Origin: Bog-756 sp963828385
Lineage (GTDB): Bacteria > Actinomycetota > Acidimicrobiia > Acidimicrobiales > RAAP-2
DNA: 64,000 bases
Assembly (NCBI GenBank): GCA_963828385.1
Contig: CAWHEF010000002.1
Coordinates: 1,736,001-1,800,000, forward strand
Reading direction: 5' to 3'
Shown here piece after piece: positions 44,583 to 53,304 of this stretch; position 1 is the stretch's first letter; each line of letters begins with the position of its first letter. The translations under genes and the position numbers were made by a program. Under the pieces are notes generated by a model. That model did not search any database, was not told the DNA's origin, and saw only the letters and a program-made list of their open reading frames with translations.

Positions 44583-45485
44583 ATGGGAATGCTCGAGGGC
44601 AAGGTCGCCATTGTCACCGGAGCCGGACGAGGGATCGGGCGGGAGGAGGCGCTTCTCCTTGCGTCCGAGGGGGCGAAGGTCATTGTCAACGACGTGGGCG
44701 CGTCGCTGCACGGTGAGGGCGGCGACAAGCACCCGGCCGAGGAGGTCGTAGAGCAGATCAAGGCAGGAGGAAGCGATGCCGCCGTCAACTCCTCCGACGT
44801 GAGCTCCTGGGACGGCGCCAAGGCCCTGGTCGACCAGGCGGTCGACCAGTTCGGGCAGCTCGACATCCTGGTCAACAATGCCGGCATCCTGCGGGACAAG
44901 ATGAGTTTCAACATGGAGGAGTCGGACTGGGACGACGTCATCCGCGTCCACTTGAAGGGGCATTTCGCCCCGTCCCACCATGCCGCCGTGTACTGGCGGG
45001 GTCGGGCCAAGGGCGGTGAGGACGTGAGCGCCAGGATCATCAACACATCGTCCGAGGCCGGGCTGTTCGGCAATGCCGGCCAGGCGAACTACGCCGCCGC
45101 CAAAGGAGGGATCGCCACCTTGACCTGGGTGCTCGCCCGTGAGCTCGGACGCTACGGGGTGACCGTCAACTCCATCGCCCCCCGAGCCCGGACCCGGATG
45201 ACCGAGGAGCTGTTCGGCGACATGGCCAAGGCCACCGACGGCTTCGACCGGTTCGACCCGAAGAACGTGGCCCAGCTGGTCACCTTCCTCGCCACGGACG
45301 AGGCGTCCGACATCTCCGGCCAGAACTTCATCGTCTACGGCGGGGACATCTGGGTCACCGGTGGCTTCCACCCGATCGGAGAGCTCCACCGGGACTCCAT
45401 GTGGTCGCCCGAGGACCTGGCCAAGGCCAAGGGGGAGCTGTTCAAGGGCATCTCCTCGGGCGTGCCGCCCTTCGCCATCTCCTAG
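44583..45485 (+). CDS. Short-chain dehydrogenase/reductase (3-hydroxyacyl-CoA or steroid dehydrogenase type)
   Basis: 300 residues. NAD(P) loop VTGAGRGIGREEAL (residues 11-24), the NAG motif LVNNAGILRDKMSFN, catalytic Ser in INTSSEAGLFGNAG and YAAAK. Layout and the long insert around the acidic VNDVGASLHGEGGDK match the SDR domain of multifunctional enzyme type 2 peroxisomal-like enzymes, which act on 3-hydroxyacyl-CoAs. AAAGGGAG upstream. Convergent with a crotonase-family gene and near a MaoC-like hydratase gene, so a beta-oxidation-like role is likely. Confidence 0.9.
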   Translation: MGMLEGKVAIVTGAGRGIGREEALLLASEGAKVIVNDVGASLHGEGGDKHPAEEVVEQIKAGGSDAAVNSSDVSSWDGAKALVDQAVDQFGQLDILVNNAGILRDKMSFNMEESDWDDVIRVHLKGHFAPSHHAAVYWRGRAKGGEDVSARIINTSSEAGLFGNAGQANYAAAKGGIATLTWVLARELGRYGVTVNSIAPRARTRMTEELFGDMAKATDGFDRFDPKNVAQLVTFLATDEASDISGQNFIVYGGDIWVTGGFHPIGELHRDSMWSPEDLAKAKGELFKGISSGVPPFAIS

Positions 45486-45501
45486 GGCGGACGAGCCCGG
45501 C

Positions 45502-46302
45502 TCACCAGCCCTTGAAGACGGGCTCCCGGCGCTGGGCGAAGGCCGCCAGGCCTTCGCCGCAGTCCTCGGTGGTGGTGACGAGCTCCTGGGCGACCGACTC
45601 GTCCCAGAGGGCGGAGGCCCGGTCGGACTCGAGGGCGCGGTTGGTGATCGCCTTCGTCAGCCCGATGGCCTTGGTGGGACCAGCGGCCAGCCGCGCCGCC
45701 CACCGTCCGGCTTCGGCGAGCAGGTCCGAACGCGGCACCACCCTGTTCACCAGTCCGAGCCGCTCCGCCTCGTCGGCCGTGACATCGTCACCGAAGAAGA
45801 ACAACTCCTTCGCCTTCTGCGGCCCGACGAGCCGGGAAAGCAGGTAGGCGCCACCGGCGTCGGGGGCGATCCCCCGGCGCACGAACACCTCGACGAACCT
45901 CGCCTCCTCGGCCGCCAGGACCAGGTCGCAGGCGAGCGCCAGGTGCATCCCTCCCCCAGCCGCCGTGGCGTTGACGGCGGCGATAACCGGCTTCTCACAG
46001 TCGAGCACGGCCACGACCAGGCGCTGCCATCCTTCACGGATCATGCGTGCGTTGTCACCGACGGCCGGAGACGGGGCGCCGGCTGGGCGGTCCGGGCCGG
46101 GTCCTTGCGCACGCAGGTCGGCCCCGGTGCAGAAACCCTTCTCCCCTGCCCCCGAGATCACCACGACCCGCGCCGCGAGGTCGGCCGAGGCCTCCTCCAG
46201 CCAGGCGATCACCTGTTGGCGCATGGAGGCGGTGATGGCGTTCCCGACCTCCGGTCGGTTGAGGGTGATCCAGACGATGCCGTCCTGCTGACGACGGAGC
46301 AC
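45502..46302 (-). CDS. Enoyl-CoA hydratase family protein
   Basis: 266 residues from a GTG at 46302. Crotonase motifs: WITLNRPEVGNAIT, oxyanion hole GFCTGADLRAQ, AAVNATAAGGGMHLALACDLV, VRRGIAPDAGGAYLLSRLVG, GLVNRVVP. The Asp in the second active-site position (APDAGG) differs from the Glu of classical hydratases, so it may be an isomerase or a specialised hydratase. The frame is open further upstream to 46392 with GC-biased codons but has no ATG/GTG there. Tail-to-tail with the SDR gene, 17 nt apart. Confidence 0.87.
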   Translation of the reverse strand: MLRRQQDGIVWITLNRPEVGNAITASMRQQVIAWLEEASADLAARVVVISGAGEKGFCTGADLRAQGPGPDRPAGAPSPAVGDNARMIREGWQRLVVAVLDCEKPVIAAVNATAAGGGMHLALACDLVLAAEEARFVEVFVRRGIAPDAGGAYLLSRLVGPQKAKELFFFGDDVTADEAERLGLVNRVVPRSDLLAEAGRWAARLAAGPTKAIGLTKAITNRALESDRASALWDESVAQELVTTTEDCGEGLAAFAQRREPVFKGW

Positions 46303-46389
46303 GGGGTCCGGGCCCGGCCCCGGTCGCCCGCCTGCCGCCCCGCCGGCTGCGTCGTCGGCTCGGGAACTGCCCGGCAGCTCGGCCGGCCA

Positions 46390-46938
46390 TCAGACCCGAT
46401 GAATGATGTTCATCCGCGACGTGCAGACCTCTTCACCGCTCTCCTTGTCGGTCCAGACGGTCTCCACCACCACGAACGTCATGGTCTTCCCCTTCGACTC
46501 CTTCTGATAGGCGTCGACCACCGTCCCGTTTCCCTCGAGGACGTCCCCGGCGTACACCGGTCGGTGGTAGGTGAACTCCTGCTCGCCGTGGAGGATGATC
46601 CCGCCCTTGGACATGAGCGGGCCGAGCAGGGACGCCATCGGGCTGTCCGAGACGCCTTTCGACCCAACCGGTTGGATCTCGGGATAGGCACCGAAGTTCC
46701 CCATGGCGATGGGATACGTGGGCGGGGCGGGAATGCCGGCGAAACCGGCCGCCTGCGCCTCCCGCGTGTCCCGGTAGACGGGGCTGCGCTCCTTCACCGC
46801 TGCGGCGAATTGCGTCACGTGCCCCCGCTCGACGGCGACCACCGTCGTCCCGGCCGGCTTCCCGATGATCTCCTTCAAGACGTCGTCAGCCACCGTCGCC
46901 GGTCCCTCCCCTGTCGTCGTGCATGCCCCTGCGGTCAT
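46390..46938 (-). CDS. MaoC/FAS1-like hot-dog dehydratase domain protein
   Basis: 182 residues from ATG 46938. N-terminal leader, then VLKEIIGKPAGTTVVAVERGHV, FAAAVKERSPVYRD, FAGIPAPPTYPIA and a hot-dog strand EQEFTYHRPVYAGDVLEGNG, closing with the family TFVVVETVWTD and TSRMNIIHRV. This is the R-hydratase-like half-domain, as in (3R)-hydroxyacyl-ACP dehydratase subunit HadA/HadC. The usual second subunit is not adjacent. 88 nt upstream of the crotonase-family gene on the same strand. Role in acyl-CoA/ACP hydration; partner unknown. Confidence 0.82.
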   Translation of the reverse strand: MTAGACTTTGEGPATVADDVLKEIIGKPAGTTVVAVERGHVTQFAAAVKERSPVYRDTREAQAAGFAGIPAPPTYPIAMGNFGAYPEIQPVGSKGVSDSPMASLLGPLMSKGGIILHGEQEFTYHRPVYAGDVLEGNGTVVDAYQKESKGKTMTFVVVETVWTDKESGEEVCTSRMNIIHRV

Positions 46939-47074
46939 GCCTGATGCATGTCGGTCATCGCCTGCTCCAAGCGGATGTCGGAGCCGGCAGTCGTCGTGCA
47001 CCATAACGCGCACGGCCGCTCCGGCGGCTCGGAGGTGCCTCGAGGAGCCGGGTCCAGGCGGGCGGGGGGCCGAC

Positions 47075-48481
47075 TCAGACCATGGCGCTCGGGAGCTCAG
47101 GCTCCGGCACCGGGGACCTGGTCGTGACCACCCAGACCGGCGGCCGAGGCGAATTGGCGGCTCCGCGCCCGGTACCCCCCTCGCCGTCCGGGGTAGGAGC
47201 GGCGGGCGAGAAGAGCACGACGCCACCCCGGGGCGTCCCCCGGGTGGCTGTGTCCACGGCTGCGTGGAGGTCGGCCGCAACCTCGACACGGGCCTCGGGC
47301 TCGAGTTCTCTTGCGGAACGGTGGCGATCATCGGCCGCCTTGAGGGCCCCGACGAGGCGCTCGGGGTGCGGGGGCAGCACGACCACCAGCGGAGCGGGCC
47401 GGCGGCGGACGAGGGCGTCGGCCAGCTCGGTCGGGTCCACGCCCCGGTCGTCGCCGCCGAGGATGACGGCCAGCTCCCGGCCCTCGAACACGCCGATCGA
47501 GCTGACAGTGGCGAACGGGTTGGATGCCAGGGCGTCGTCCACGAAGGTGAGCCCGTGGCGTACGCCGAGCGTCCTGCACCGCGACGGGAGGCCTTCGAAG
47601 GACCCGACAGCGGCGGCGAGGGCGCCTCTCGAAGGCGGCGCGCCGCGGAGCAGGAGCATCCCGGAGATCGCTCCGCACAAGTTCCACAGGTTGTGAGCCC
47701 CGGGTGCGGCCAGGTCGCCGGCGTAGACCGCCGGTCGGCCGTCGACGGACACCATGCCATCCGGGCCGGCCACCACCCGACCCTCGGTCCCGAAGAGAAT
47801 CCGGTGTGCATGGCCGGACGTTCGCCGGACGGCCTCGGCGCTGGCGGCGTTGACGGCAAGGGCACCCGGCGGCCCGGCGTCGACGAGCTTGAGCTTGTCG
47901 CCGTAGTAGCGCTCGAGGGTGCCGTGCCACGAAAGATGATCGGGGGCCAGGCTGGTCAGCACGCACACGGTTGGTGTGGTCGTCACCTCCGCCGCCTGAT
48001 AGGAGGAGACTTCCACGACGTAGGCGTCGACGGGGGCCCGACCGTAGGTGTCGGTGACCGGCACACCGATGTTGCCGATCAGCTCGACGCTCGCCCCGTC
48101 GTGGCGGAGGATCGACGCCGCCAGCGCCGCCGTGGTGCTCTTCCCCTTGGTGCCAGTCACGGCGATGACGGGTCTCCCGGCGAAGTCGTCGAGCCACAGG
48201 GCCATGGCCGTGGTGACGGCGATGCCGGCGCTGCGGGCCGAGACGAGCTCGGGGCGGTACCGGCTGACGCCGGGCGAGCGCACCACCACGTCGAGCCGGT
48301 CCCAAGGCACCGAGCTCGGGTCGAGCACGGTGCCGACGGGGGGCTCCCCGGCGACGTCGGGCCGGTCGTCGATCACGAGCGGCACCGTGCCCCGCTCCGA
48401 GAGGAGCTCGACCATGGCCCTTCCCTCGGTGCCGAGCCCCCAGACCGCCACCCGCCGTCCGCGGAGGTCGTCGAGGTTCAC
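47075..48481 (-). CDS. UDP-N-acetylmuramoyl-L-alanine:glutamate ligase, MurD-type (probable MurD2)
   Basis: 468 residues as read. Mur ligase fold: Rossmann-type N-domain VAVWGLGTEGRAM, P-loop IAVTGTKGKSTTAAL (about 107-120), VVEVSSYQAAEV, LAPDHLSWHGTLERYYGDK, and the C-domain. Its ATG overlaps the MurL stop, so it most likely is the L-Glu-adding MurD2 partner of MurL rather than an ordinary D-Glu ligase. The C-terminus after SPAAPTPDGEGG reads out of character; one extra G in the run near 47187 would give GGYRARSRQF, the expected end, with a stop at 47097. Probable homopolymer error. Confidence 0.85.
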   Translation of the reverse strand: MNLDDLRGRRVAVWGLGTEGRAMVELLSERGTVPLVIDDRPDVAGEPPVGTVLDPSSVPWDRLDVVVRSPGVSRYRPELVSARSAGIAVTTAMALWLDDFAGRPVIAVTGTKGKSTTAALAASILRHDGASVELIGNIGVPVTDTYGRAPVDAYVVEVSSYQAAEVTTTPTVCVLTSLAPDHLSWHGTLERYYGDKLKLVDAGPPGALAVNAASAEAVRRTSGHAHRILFGTEGRVVAGPDGMVSVDGRPAVYAGDLAAPGAHNLWNLCGAISGMLLLRGAPPSRGALAAAVGSFEGLPSRCRTLGVRHGLTFVDDALASNPFATVSSIGVFEGRELAVILGGDDRGVDPTELADALVRRRPAPLVVVLPPHPERLVGALKAADDRHRSARELEPEARVEVAADLHAAVDTATRGTPRGGVVLFSPAAPTPDGEGGTGRGAANSPRPPVWVVTTRSPVPEPELPSAMV

Positions 48482-49938
48482 GGCCGGCCGGCGAGCAGCC
48501 GCTCGACGGCCCGGGCGACCGAGGGGACGGCGAAGGAGAGCTCAGGGTCGGATCTGAGCAGGTCTTCCACCTCCTGGTCCGAGACCAGCTCCCGGGCCCT
48601 CTCCGCCAGCTGGTTCACGACGGGCCGGTCACGCCAGTCGGGGAGCTCGGAGAGCATGCGCAAGGCGGCGGCCGACTCGCGCTTCTCCCCCACGCACTCG
48701 AAGGGCTTGGCGGCGTCGCTCATGAGGTCTGCAAACCCGGCGATCTCGTCGATGTCAGCGAAGAGGTCCCGACCGATGATGGCGGCCACCTGACCGGGAC
48801 CGAGGAACGGCGCCAGCATCAGCGCCACGAAACGGCATTTGGGGCAGTGCCCGCACCAACGGTCGGCCGGGGCGGCGGTCTGGCGGAAGGCCCTGTTGCA
48901 GCTGCAGAACGTGGAGTGGAAATCGGTCAGTCGGGAGAAGGTGCGGGCGATGGCCAGCTCCGAGTACGGGCGGAGCGCCGAGCCGTAGGTGAGCCCCGGG
49001 GCGATCTCCGAGGAGACGTCGCCGAGCATCCGTTCGAGCTCGAGGCTCTTCGAGTACTGGTGATTGACCGGCACCCCGTCCACGAGGACGGTTTCCTCGC
49101 TGGCCGACCGCTCGATGGCCATGGCAATGGCGTCGTAGCCGTAGATGAAGCTGCCGGCCACGGCGATCAGGGAGACGATGGCGGTGATGGGGACATGTCC
49201 GTTCAGGGCGCCGGCCGCATTGAGGTCGGCCAGGTTGGGCGAGAGGGTGCGCCGCACCACGATGAGCTCGAGTCCGACCCGGTCGGCGAGCTCGGACACG
49301 AGCGGGTGCGGATTGACAGCGAACAGACGGGGTCGGAGCTCATCGAGCCCGCGCACGGCCTCGATGAGGACGAGCGAGTCCTTGCCACCGCCGATCGGCA
49401 CTACGAGCCCCGAGGGCCCGTGGTGGATCCCGTCCACGGTGGCGGAGGGAGGTGAGCGGCCAGGGGCGTCCGGCCCACGAACATCCGATCGGATCCCGAC
49501 GGGCCGGGGCACGGGCAGCCCGTTGGCCAGCGCGAACTCGCGGAGGCCGTCGTCGTAGAGATGGTGGTGAAACCTACGTTCGGCCGGTGTCAGCTGGCCT
49601 GCTTCCACGACGACGAGGGGTGGGGCCGCCGCCTTGTAGTAGCTGACGCCGGCCGCCACGTGGAGGGTGCGCAACGCCCGCTCGAAGCCGGGAGCGCCCA
49701 CCTGTGTGTCCCCCGCTGGCTCGGTCTCGAAGGTGATGGTCTCCTCGAAGGGTGCTGTCTCCTCGAACGGCACGGTCTCCTCGAAGGGTGCTGTCTCCGA
49801 GCGGCCCAGGCCGTAGCGGAGCGAGACCGTCCTCGTGGCCTCGTCGAACGACAGGCCGGTGACGCAAAAGGTGTCGACGGCGGCGGGGTCGAACGGCGCA
49901 CCTCGGTCAGGTCCTGACCGACCGGCGAGATCGATCAT
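48478..49938 (-). CDS. murL: UDP-MurNAc-L-Ala-L-Glu epimerase (MurL-type)
   Basis: 486 residues. The family converts the L-Glu of UDP-MurNAc-L-Ala-L-Glu to D-Glu, replacing glutamate racemase plus a D-Glu-specific MurD; described first in Xanthomonas, with homologues in some actinobacteria. Seen here: PP-loop-like VPIGGGKDSLVLIEA (181-195), LFAVNPHPLVSELADRVG, GHVPITAIVSLIAV, HSTFCSCNRAF and WCGHCPKCRFVALM, the last two forming a Cys-rich end. A short PFEET(V/A) triplicate at residues 51-67 is unusual. The ATGA overlap with the MurD-type gene supports a shared pathway. Confidence 0.85.
   Translation of the reverse strand: MIDLAGRSGPDRGAPFDPAAVDTFCVTGLSFDEATRTVSLRYGLGRSETAPFEETVPFEETAPFEETITFETEPAGDTQVGAPGFERALRTLHVAAGVSYYKAAAPPLVVVEAGQLTPAERRFHHHLYDDGLREFALANGLPVPRPVGIRSDVRGPDAPGRSPPSATVDGIHHGPSGLVVPIGGGKDSLVLIEAVRGLDELRPRLFAVNPHPLVSELADRVGLELIVVRRTLSPNLADLNAAGALNGHVPITAIVSLIAVAGSFIYGYDAIAMAIERSASEETVLVDGVPVNHQYSKSLELERMLGDVSSEIAPGLTYGSALRPYSELAIARTFSRLTDFHSTFCSCNRAFRQTAAPADRWCGHCPKCRFVALMLAPFLGPGQVAAIIGRDLFADIDEIAGFADLMSDAAKPFECVGEKRESAAALRMLSELPDWRDRPVVNQLAERARELVSDQEVEDLLRSDPELSFAVPSVARAVERLLAGRP
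49738..49788 (-). repeat. 18-nt in-frame triplicate in murL
   Basis: Codes PFEETV-PFEETA-PFEET, near-identical 18-nt units with synonymous or single changes. Falls in the N-terminal region before the catalytic PP-loop and probably inserts a flexible acidic strand. Length multiple of three keeps the frame. Confidence 0.8.
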
Positions 49939-49954
49939 GGGCGCTCGGGGGTGA

Positions 49955-50536
49955 TCATGGCGCCACGAGCGTACCGGTCAGGGGTCGGATGACCGGCGTG
50001 CCCCGGCCTCGGTCGACCCTCAGGTGGTCGACGATGGTGAGAGGTGGCATCCAACCTCGACCGCATGCACCGTCGCGCCCACCCGGGTCGGATGTGAAGG
50101 CCGAACCTGCGACCGAGGATGAAGGGGCGAGGACCCACACGTCGCCCTTCTGGAGCTTGTTGGCGTTCGTACCCTCGTCGTCGAGGCCTGGCATCAGTGC
50201 TTCGAGCAGAGCCAGGGCGACGTCCCCGTGGGTGCAGAGGACGGCGGAGCGGTCGACGAGCCGGCACAGAAGCTCGAGCGCAGGCCCGGCGTTCCCCTCG
50301 GCCAGCTCCTCGGTCCGCTCGACCCCCACACCGACGGCCTCGGCCAGCGGCTCGACAGTCTCCGTGCAACGGACATACGGGCTCGACAGGACCTCGTCGG
50401 GACGGAGCGGACCGAGGAGGCGAACCAGCTCGTCGGCCCGCCGACGACCACGAGGCGAGAGGGGCCGGACCCTGTCGTCACCCTGGAAGCGGTGGCGTTT
50501 CCCGGCATCGGCATGTCGGACGACGACCACCGCCAT
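49955..50536 (-). CDS. Histidine phosphatase (SixA-like)
   Basis: 193 residues from ATG 50536 (GTG two codons earlier possible). Phosphohistidine motif VVRHADAGKRH at residue ~5, RPLSPRGRRRADEL, RCTETVEPLAEA and the second catalytic His in AVLCTHGDVAL complete the phosphoglycerate mutase-like active site. Family members dephosphorylate protein phosphohistidine or small phosphates. 16 nt after the murL start on the same strand in reading order (upstream of murL), possibly one transcript. A Gly/Arg-rich tail of ~50 residues is not conserved. Confidence 0.85.
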   Translation of the reverse strand: MAVVVVRHADAGKRHRFQGDDRVRPLSPRGRRRADELVRLLGPLRPDEVLSSPYVRCTETVEPLAEAVGVGVERTEELAEGNAGPALELLCRLVDRSAVLCTHGDVALALLEALMPGLDDEGTNANKLQKGDVWVLAPSSSVAGSAFTSDPGGRDGACGRGWMPPLTIVDHLRVDRGRGTPVIRPLTGTLVAP

Positions 50537-50729
50537 GACCACGATGCTTGCATGCTCTGAAGCTTCGTGGGCTCATCCCGCCGAGCGACCGATCCGGCCA
50601 CCGGCCAACCAGCGCACGGCCGGTCGGCAGCGGGTCTCGGGCCCTGGCGTCCGGTCAAGTCCGGCGGAGTACGGAGTAGGGTCCCGATGGACACCGCCAA
50701 CAGGGGTCGGCAGCCGGAGGAGGGACGCA

Positions 50730-51710
50730 ATGGAGAGCGTAAACCTGGGTCGGACGGGGATGCGGGTGTCCCGCCTGTGCCTCGGGATGATGGGCTTCGG
50801 CGACGACAGCGACCGGCAGTGGGTGGTGGGCGAGGAGGCGGCCGAGCCCGTTGTCCGGGCCGCCGTCGAAGGCGGCGTCACCTTCTTCGACACCGCCGAC
50901 GTCTACTCGGGTGGCGCCAGCGAGATCGCCACCGGGCGGCTCCTTCCCCGGTTCCTCAGCCGGGACGAGATGGTGGTGGCCACCAAGGTGATGATGCCGA
51001 CGACACCGGGCGAGAACGGCGGCGGCCTCTCTCGCAAGCACGTCCTGTCGGCCATCGACGCCTCGTTGGCCAGATTGGGGATGGACTACGTGGACCTCTA
51101 CCAGATCCACCGCTACGACCCGAGAACGCCCATCGACGAGACCATGGAAGCCCTCCACGACATCGTCCGGGCGGGCAAGGCCCGGTACATCGGCGCCAGC
51201 AGCATGTTCGTCTGGCAGTTCTGCACCGCTCAGCACGTCGCCGAGACCAATGACTGGACCCGTTTTGTGTCGATGCAGCCTCACTACAACCTTCTGTACC
51301 GGGAGGAGGAACGGGAGATGATCCCCTACTGCATCGATCAGGGGATCGGCGTCATCCCCTGGAGCCCACTCGCCCGCGGGGTGCTGGCCGGCAACCGCAC
51401 CAGGGACGGCGGCCGGCTGACCACGAGGTCGGGGTCGGACTCGTTCACCGACTACCTCTACAGCCAGCCCACCGACTTCGACGTGGTCGACCGGGTCACC
51501 CAGGTGTCGGCCGAACGGGGCGTGCCTCCCGCCCAGCTGGCCCTGGCCTGGCTGCTCGGTCGCCCTGGGATCACTGCGCCCATCGTGGGAGCGACCACGG
51601 TCGCCCACATCGAGGACGCACTGGCCGCAGAGAAGCTCACACTCGATCGGGACGAGGCGAAGCGGTTGGAGGAGCCCTACGTACCTCACCCCGTCCTCGG
51701 CCACTTCTGA
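50730..51710 (+). CDS. Aldo/keto reductase
   Basis: 326 residues. Start ATG 50730 preceded by GGAGGAGGGA. NADPH-dependent (beta/alpha)8 reductase: catalytic Asp/Tyr in FFDTADVYSGGAS, Lys in VVATKVMMP, His in LYQIHRYDPRTP. The cofactor end is IPWSPLARGVLAGN and ITAPIVGATTVAHIEDAL. Typical YajO/Tas-like family; substrate unknown. The stop overlaps the next gene's ATG (TGATG), so the two are coupled. Confidence 0.92.
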   Translation: MESVNLGRTGMRVSRLCLGMMGFGDDSDRQWVVGEEAAEPVVRAAVEGGVTFFDTADVYSGGASEIATGRLLPRFLSRDEMVVATKVMMPTTPGENGGGLSRKHVLSAIDASLARLGMDYVDLYQIHRYDPRTPIDETMEALHDIVRAGKARYIGASSMFVWQFCTAQHVAETNDWTRFVSMQPHYNLLYREEEREMIPYCIDQGIGVIPWSPLARGVLAGNRTRDGGRLTTRSGSDSFTDYLYSQPTDFDVVDRVTQVSAERGVPPAQLALAWLLGRPGITAPIVGATTVAHIEDALAAEKLTLDRDEAKRLEEPYVPHPVLGHF

Positions 51711-52390
51711 TGGAGCGTTCCCCCACCCGTCGGGTGGACTTCCACTTCGACATCATGTGCCCGTACGCCTATCAGACCTCGCTGTGGATGCGGGAGGTCA
51801 GAGAACGCGCCGGCATCGAGATCGGGTGGAGGTTCTTCAGCCTGGAGGAGGTCAACCGGGCCGAGGGGAAGAAGCATCCCTGGGAGCGGGAATGGTCCTA
51901 CGGATGGTCGATGATGCGGATCGGCGCCCTCCTCCGCAGACAGGGCATGGACCGGCTCGACCAGTGGTACGCCACGGCGGGCAGGGCGCTCCACGTGGAG
52001 GGCAGAAAACCACACCGGAAGGAGGTCGCAGCCGAACTCCTCGCCGAGATCGGCTACGACCCGGGCCTCGTCGAGAAGGCCATCGACGATCCGACCACCG
52101 GGGACGAGGTCCTGTCCGAGCACCGGAAGGTCGCAGGCAGCGGCGGCTTCGGCGTGCCCACCCTCATCTTCGAAGACGGTCAGGTGCTCTTCGGCCCGGT
52201 CCTCATCGACCCGCCGGAGGGCGATCGGGCGGTTCGCCTGTGGGAGCTCGTGACGGCGTGGCTCGAGTTCCCCCGCGTCTACGAGGTCCAGCGGCCGAAA
52301 GCGCCCGCCGACATCGACGCCATCGGCCGGGCTTTCACCCCCTATCTCGAGGCCCGGGACTGGGGCACGATCGAGCGGCCCACACCGTAG
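51710..52390 (+). CDS. DsbA-fold oxidoreductase (FrnE/2-hydroxychromene-2-carboxylate isomerase type)
   Basis: 226 residues. The N-terminus VDFHFDIMCPYAYQTSLWM has a thioredoxin-like strand and a CPYA site with only one Cys, which excludes disulfide exchange of the CxxC type. Helical insert, then the cis-Pro loop GGFGVPTLIFEDGQVLFGP. Family includes glutathione-S-transferase kappa-like isomerases and actinobacterial mycothiol-linked proteins. No signal peptide. One-nucleotide overlap with the aldo/keto reductase gene suggests they share a substrate pathway. Confidence 0.85.
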   Translation: MERSPTRRVDFHFDIMCPYAYQTSLWMREVRERAGIEIGWRFFSLEEVNRAEGKKHPWEREWSYGWSMMRIGALLRRQGMDRLDQWYATAGRALHVEGRKPHRKEVAAELLAEIGYDPGLVEKAIDDPTTGDEVLSEHRKVAGSGGFGVPTLIFEDGQVLFGPVLIDPPEGDRAVRLWELVTAWLEFPRVYEVQRPKAPADIDAIGRAFTPYLEARDWGTIERPTP

Positions 52391-52518
52391 GCGGCGGTGC
52401 GGGCGCCCGCTCAGATCCGTCCGCCCTGTCGGGTTCCGCCGTTCGCACGACCGGTCCGTCACAACGAAAAGGGTTGACAGGTGGCGGGTTTGGTGACTCA
52501 ATCGAGGTAGTCGTCTAT

Positions 52519-52606
52519 TCATATCGACACAATTTCATATCGACGCGCGGCACGTTGTGCTCTCGAGTGTTGGTTTCCCGAAGCAACTGTGCTCTCGCTC
52601 GGGAAG
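52519..52606 (+). promoter_or_regulatory. Leader of the acetate transporter gene: direct repeats and hairpin
   Basis: TTCATATCGAC occurs at 52519 and 52534 (15-nt period), TGTGCTCTCG at about 52557 and 52589, and TTCCCGA ... TCGGGAA (about 52575 and 52600) can pair, leaving AAGGGAG for ribosome binding before ATG 52618. TTGACA near 52474 could be a -35. Suggests one or two regulator sites and a 5'-UTR hairpin; binding factor unknown. Confidence 0.5.
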
Positions 52607-52617
52607 GGAGTAGCGAT

Positions 52618-53241
52618 ATGAGCACGACCCCCGGAGTTGAAGCTCCGCCGTCGGTCGAGGGTCCCGGAACCCTTGCCCATCGAGTGGCGGACCCGGCTCC
52701 GCTCGGTCTGGCCGCGTTCGCCATGACCACCTTCGCGTTGAGCATCGGCAACACGAACGTGTGGGGGCCGGCGGCGGACGCCGCCTTGGCCTTGGCCCTC
52801 GTCTATGGCGGCGGCGTGCAGGTCCTGGCCGGCATGTGGGAGTTCGTCCGCAGGAACACCTTCGGAGCTCTGGCGTTCTCCTCCTACGGCGCCTTCTGGA
52901 TCTCGTACTACGTGTTCATAAAGGTCATCGGCCCAGGCATCAAGCCGGCCGACGCCCCTATCGCCGTCGGCGTGTTCCTCCTGGGCTGGGCGATCTTCAC
53001 CTTCTACATGACCATCGCGTCGTTTCGGGTGACCGGGGCGGTGGTTGCCGTGTTCGTGCTGCTGACGGTGACCTACGTCCTATTGACGATCGGTGCCTTC
53101 CAGTCCAGCTCGGGGTTGACCAAGGCCGGAGGATGGGTCGGTGTGGCCACTGCCGCGGCGGCGTGGTACGCGTCGTTCGCCGGCGTGGTAAACGAGACCT
53201 TCAAGAAGGCGATCATCCCGGTTCTGCCGCTCGCCCCCTAG
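52618..53241 (+). CDS. satP: Acetate/succinate uptake channel (GPR1/FUN34/YaaH, SatP family)
   Basis: 207 residues, six membrane helices. Family entry motif ADPAPLGLAAFAMTTFALS (NPAPLGL-like) starts helix 1, with a conserved GGGVQVLAGMWEFVRRNTFG in the first loop (given in pieces: GGGVQVLAGM, WEFVRRNTFG), and SSYGAFWISYYVF in helix 3. Imports acetate or related short acids with protons. It is followed 63 nt later by acetyl-CoA synthetase on the same strand, which gives it an obvious metabolic partner. Start ATG with AAGGGAG upstream. Confidence 0.9.
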   Translation: MSTTPGVEAPPSVEGPGTLAHRVADPAPLGLAAFAMTTFALSIGNTNVWGPAADAALALALVYGGGVQVLAGMWEFVRRNTFGALAFSSYGAFWISYYVFIKVIGPGIKPADAPIAVGVFLLGWAIFTFYMTIASFRVTGAVVAVFVLLTVTYVLLTIGAFQSSSGLTKAGGWVGVATAAAAWYASFAGVVNETFKKAIIPVLPLAP

Positions 53242-53304
53242 AGATCGGGTACGCCAGGGTGGCTGTCGGGCCGCCGGTAGGAGGGTGAGCAAGGAGGTCG
53301 GAGC

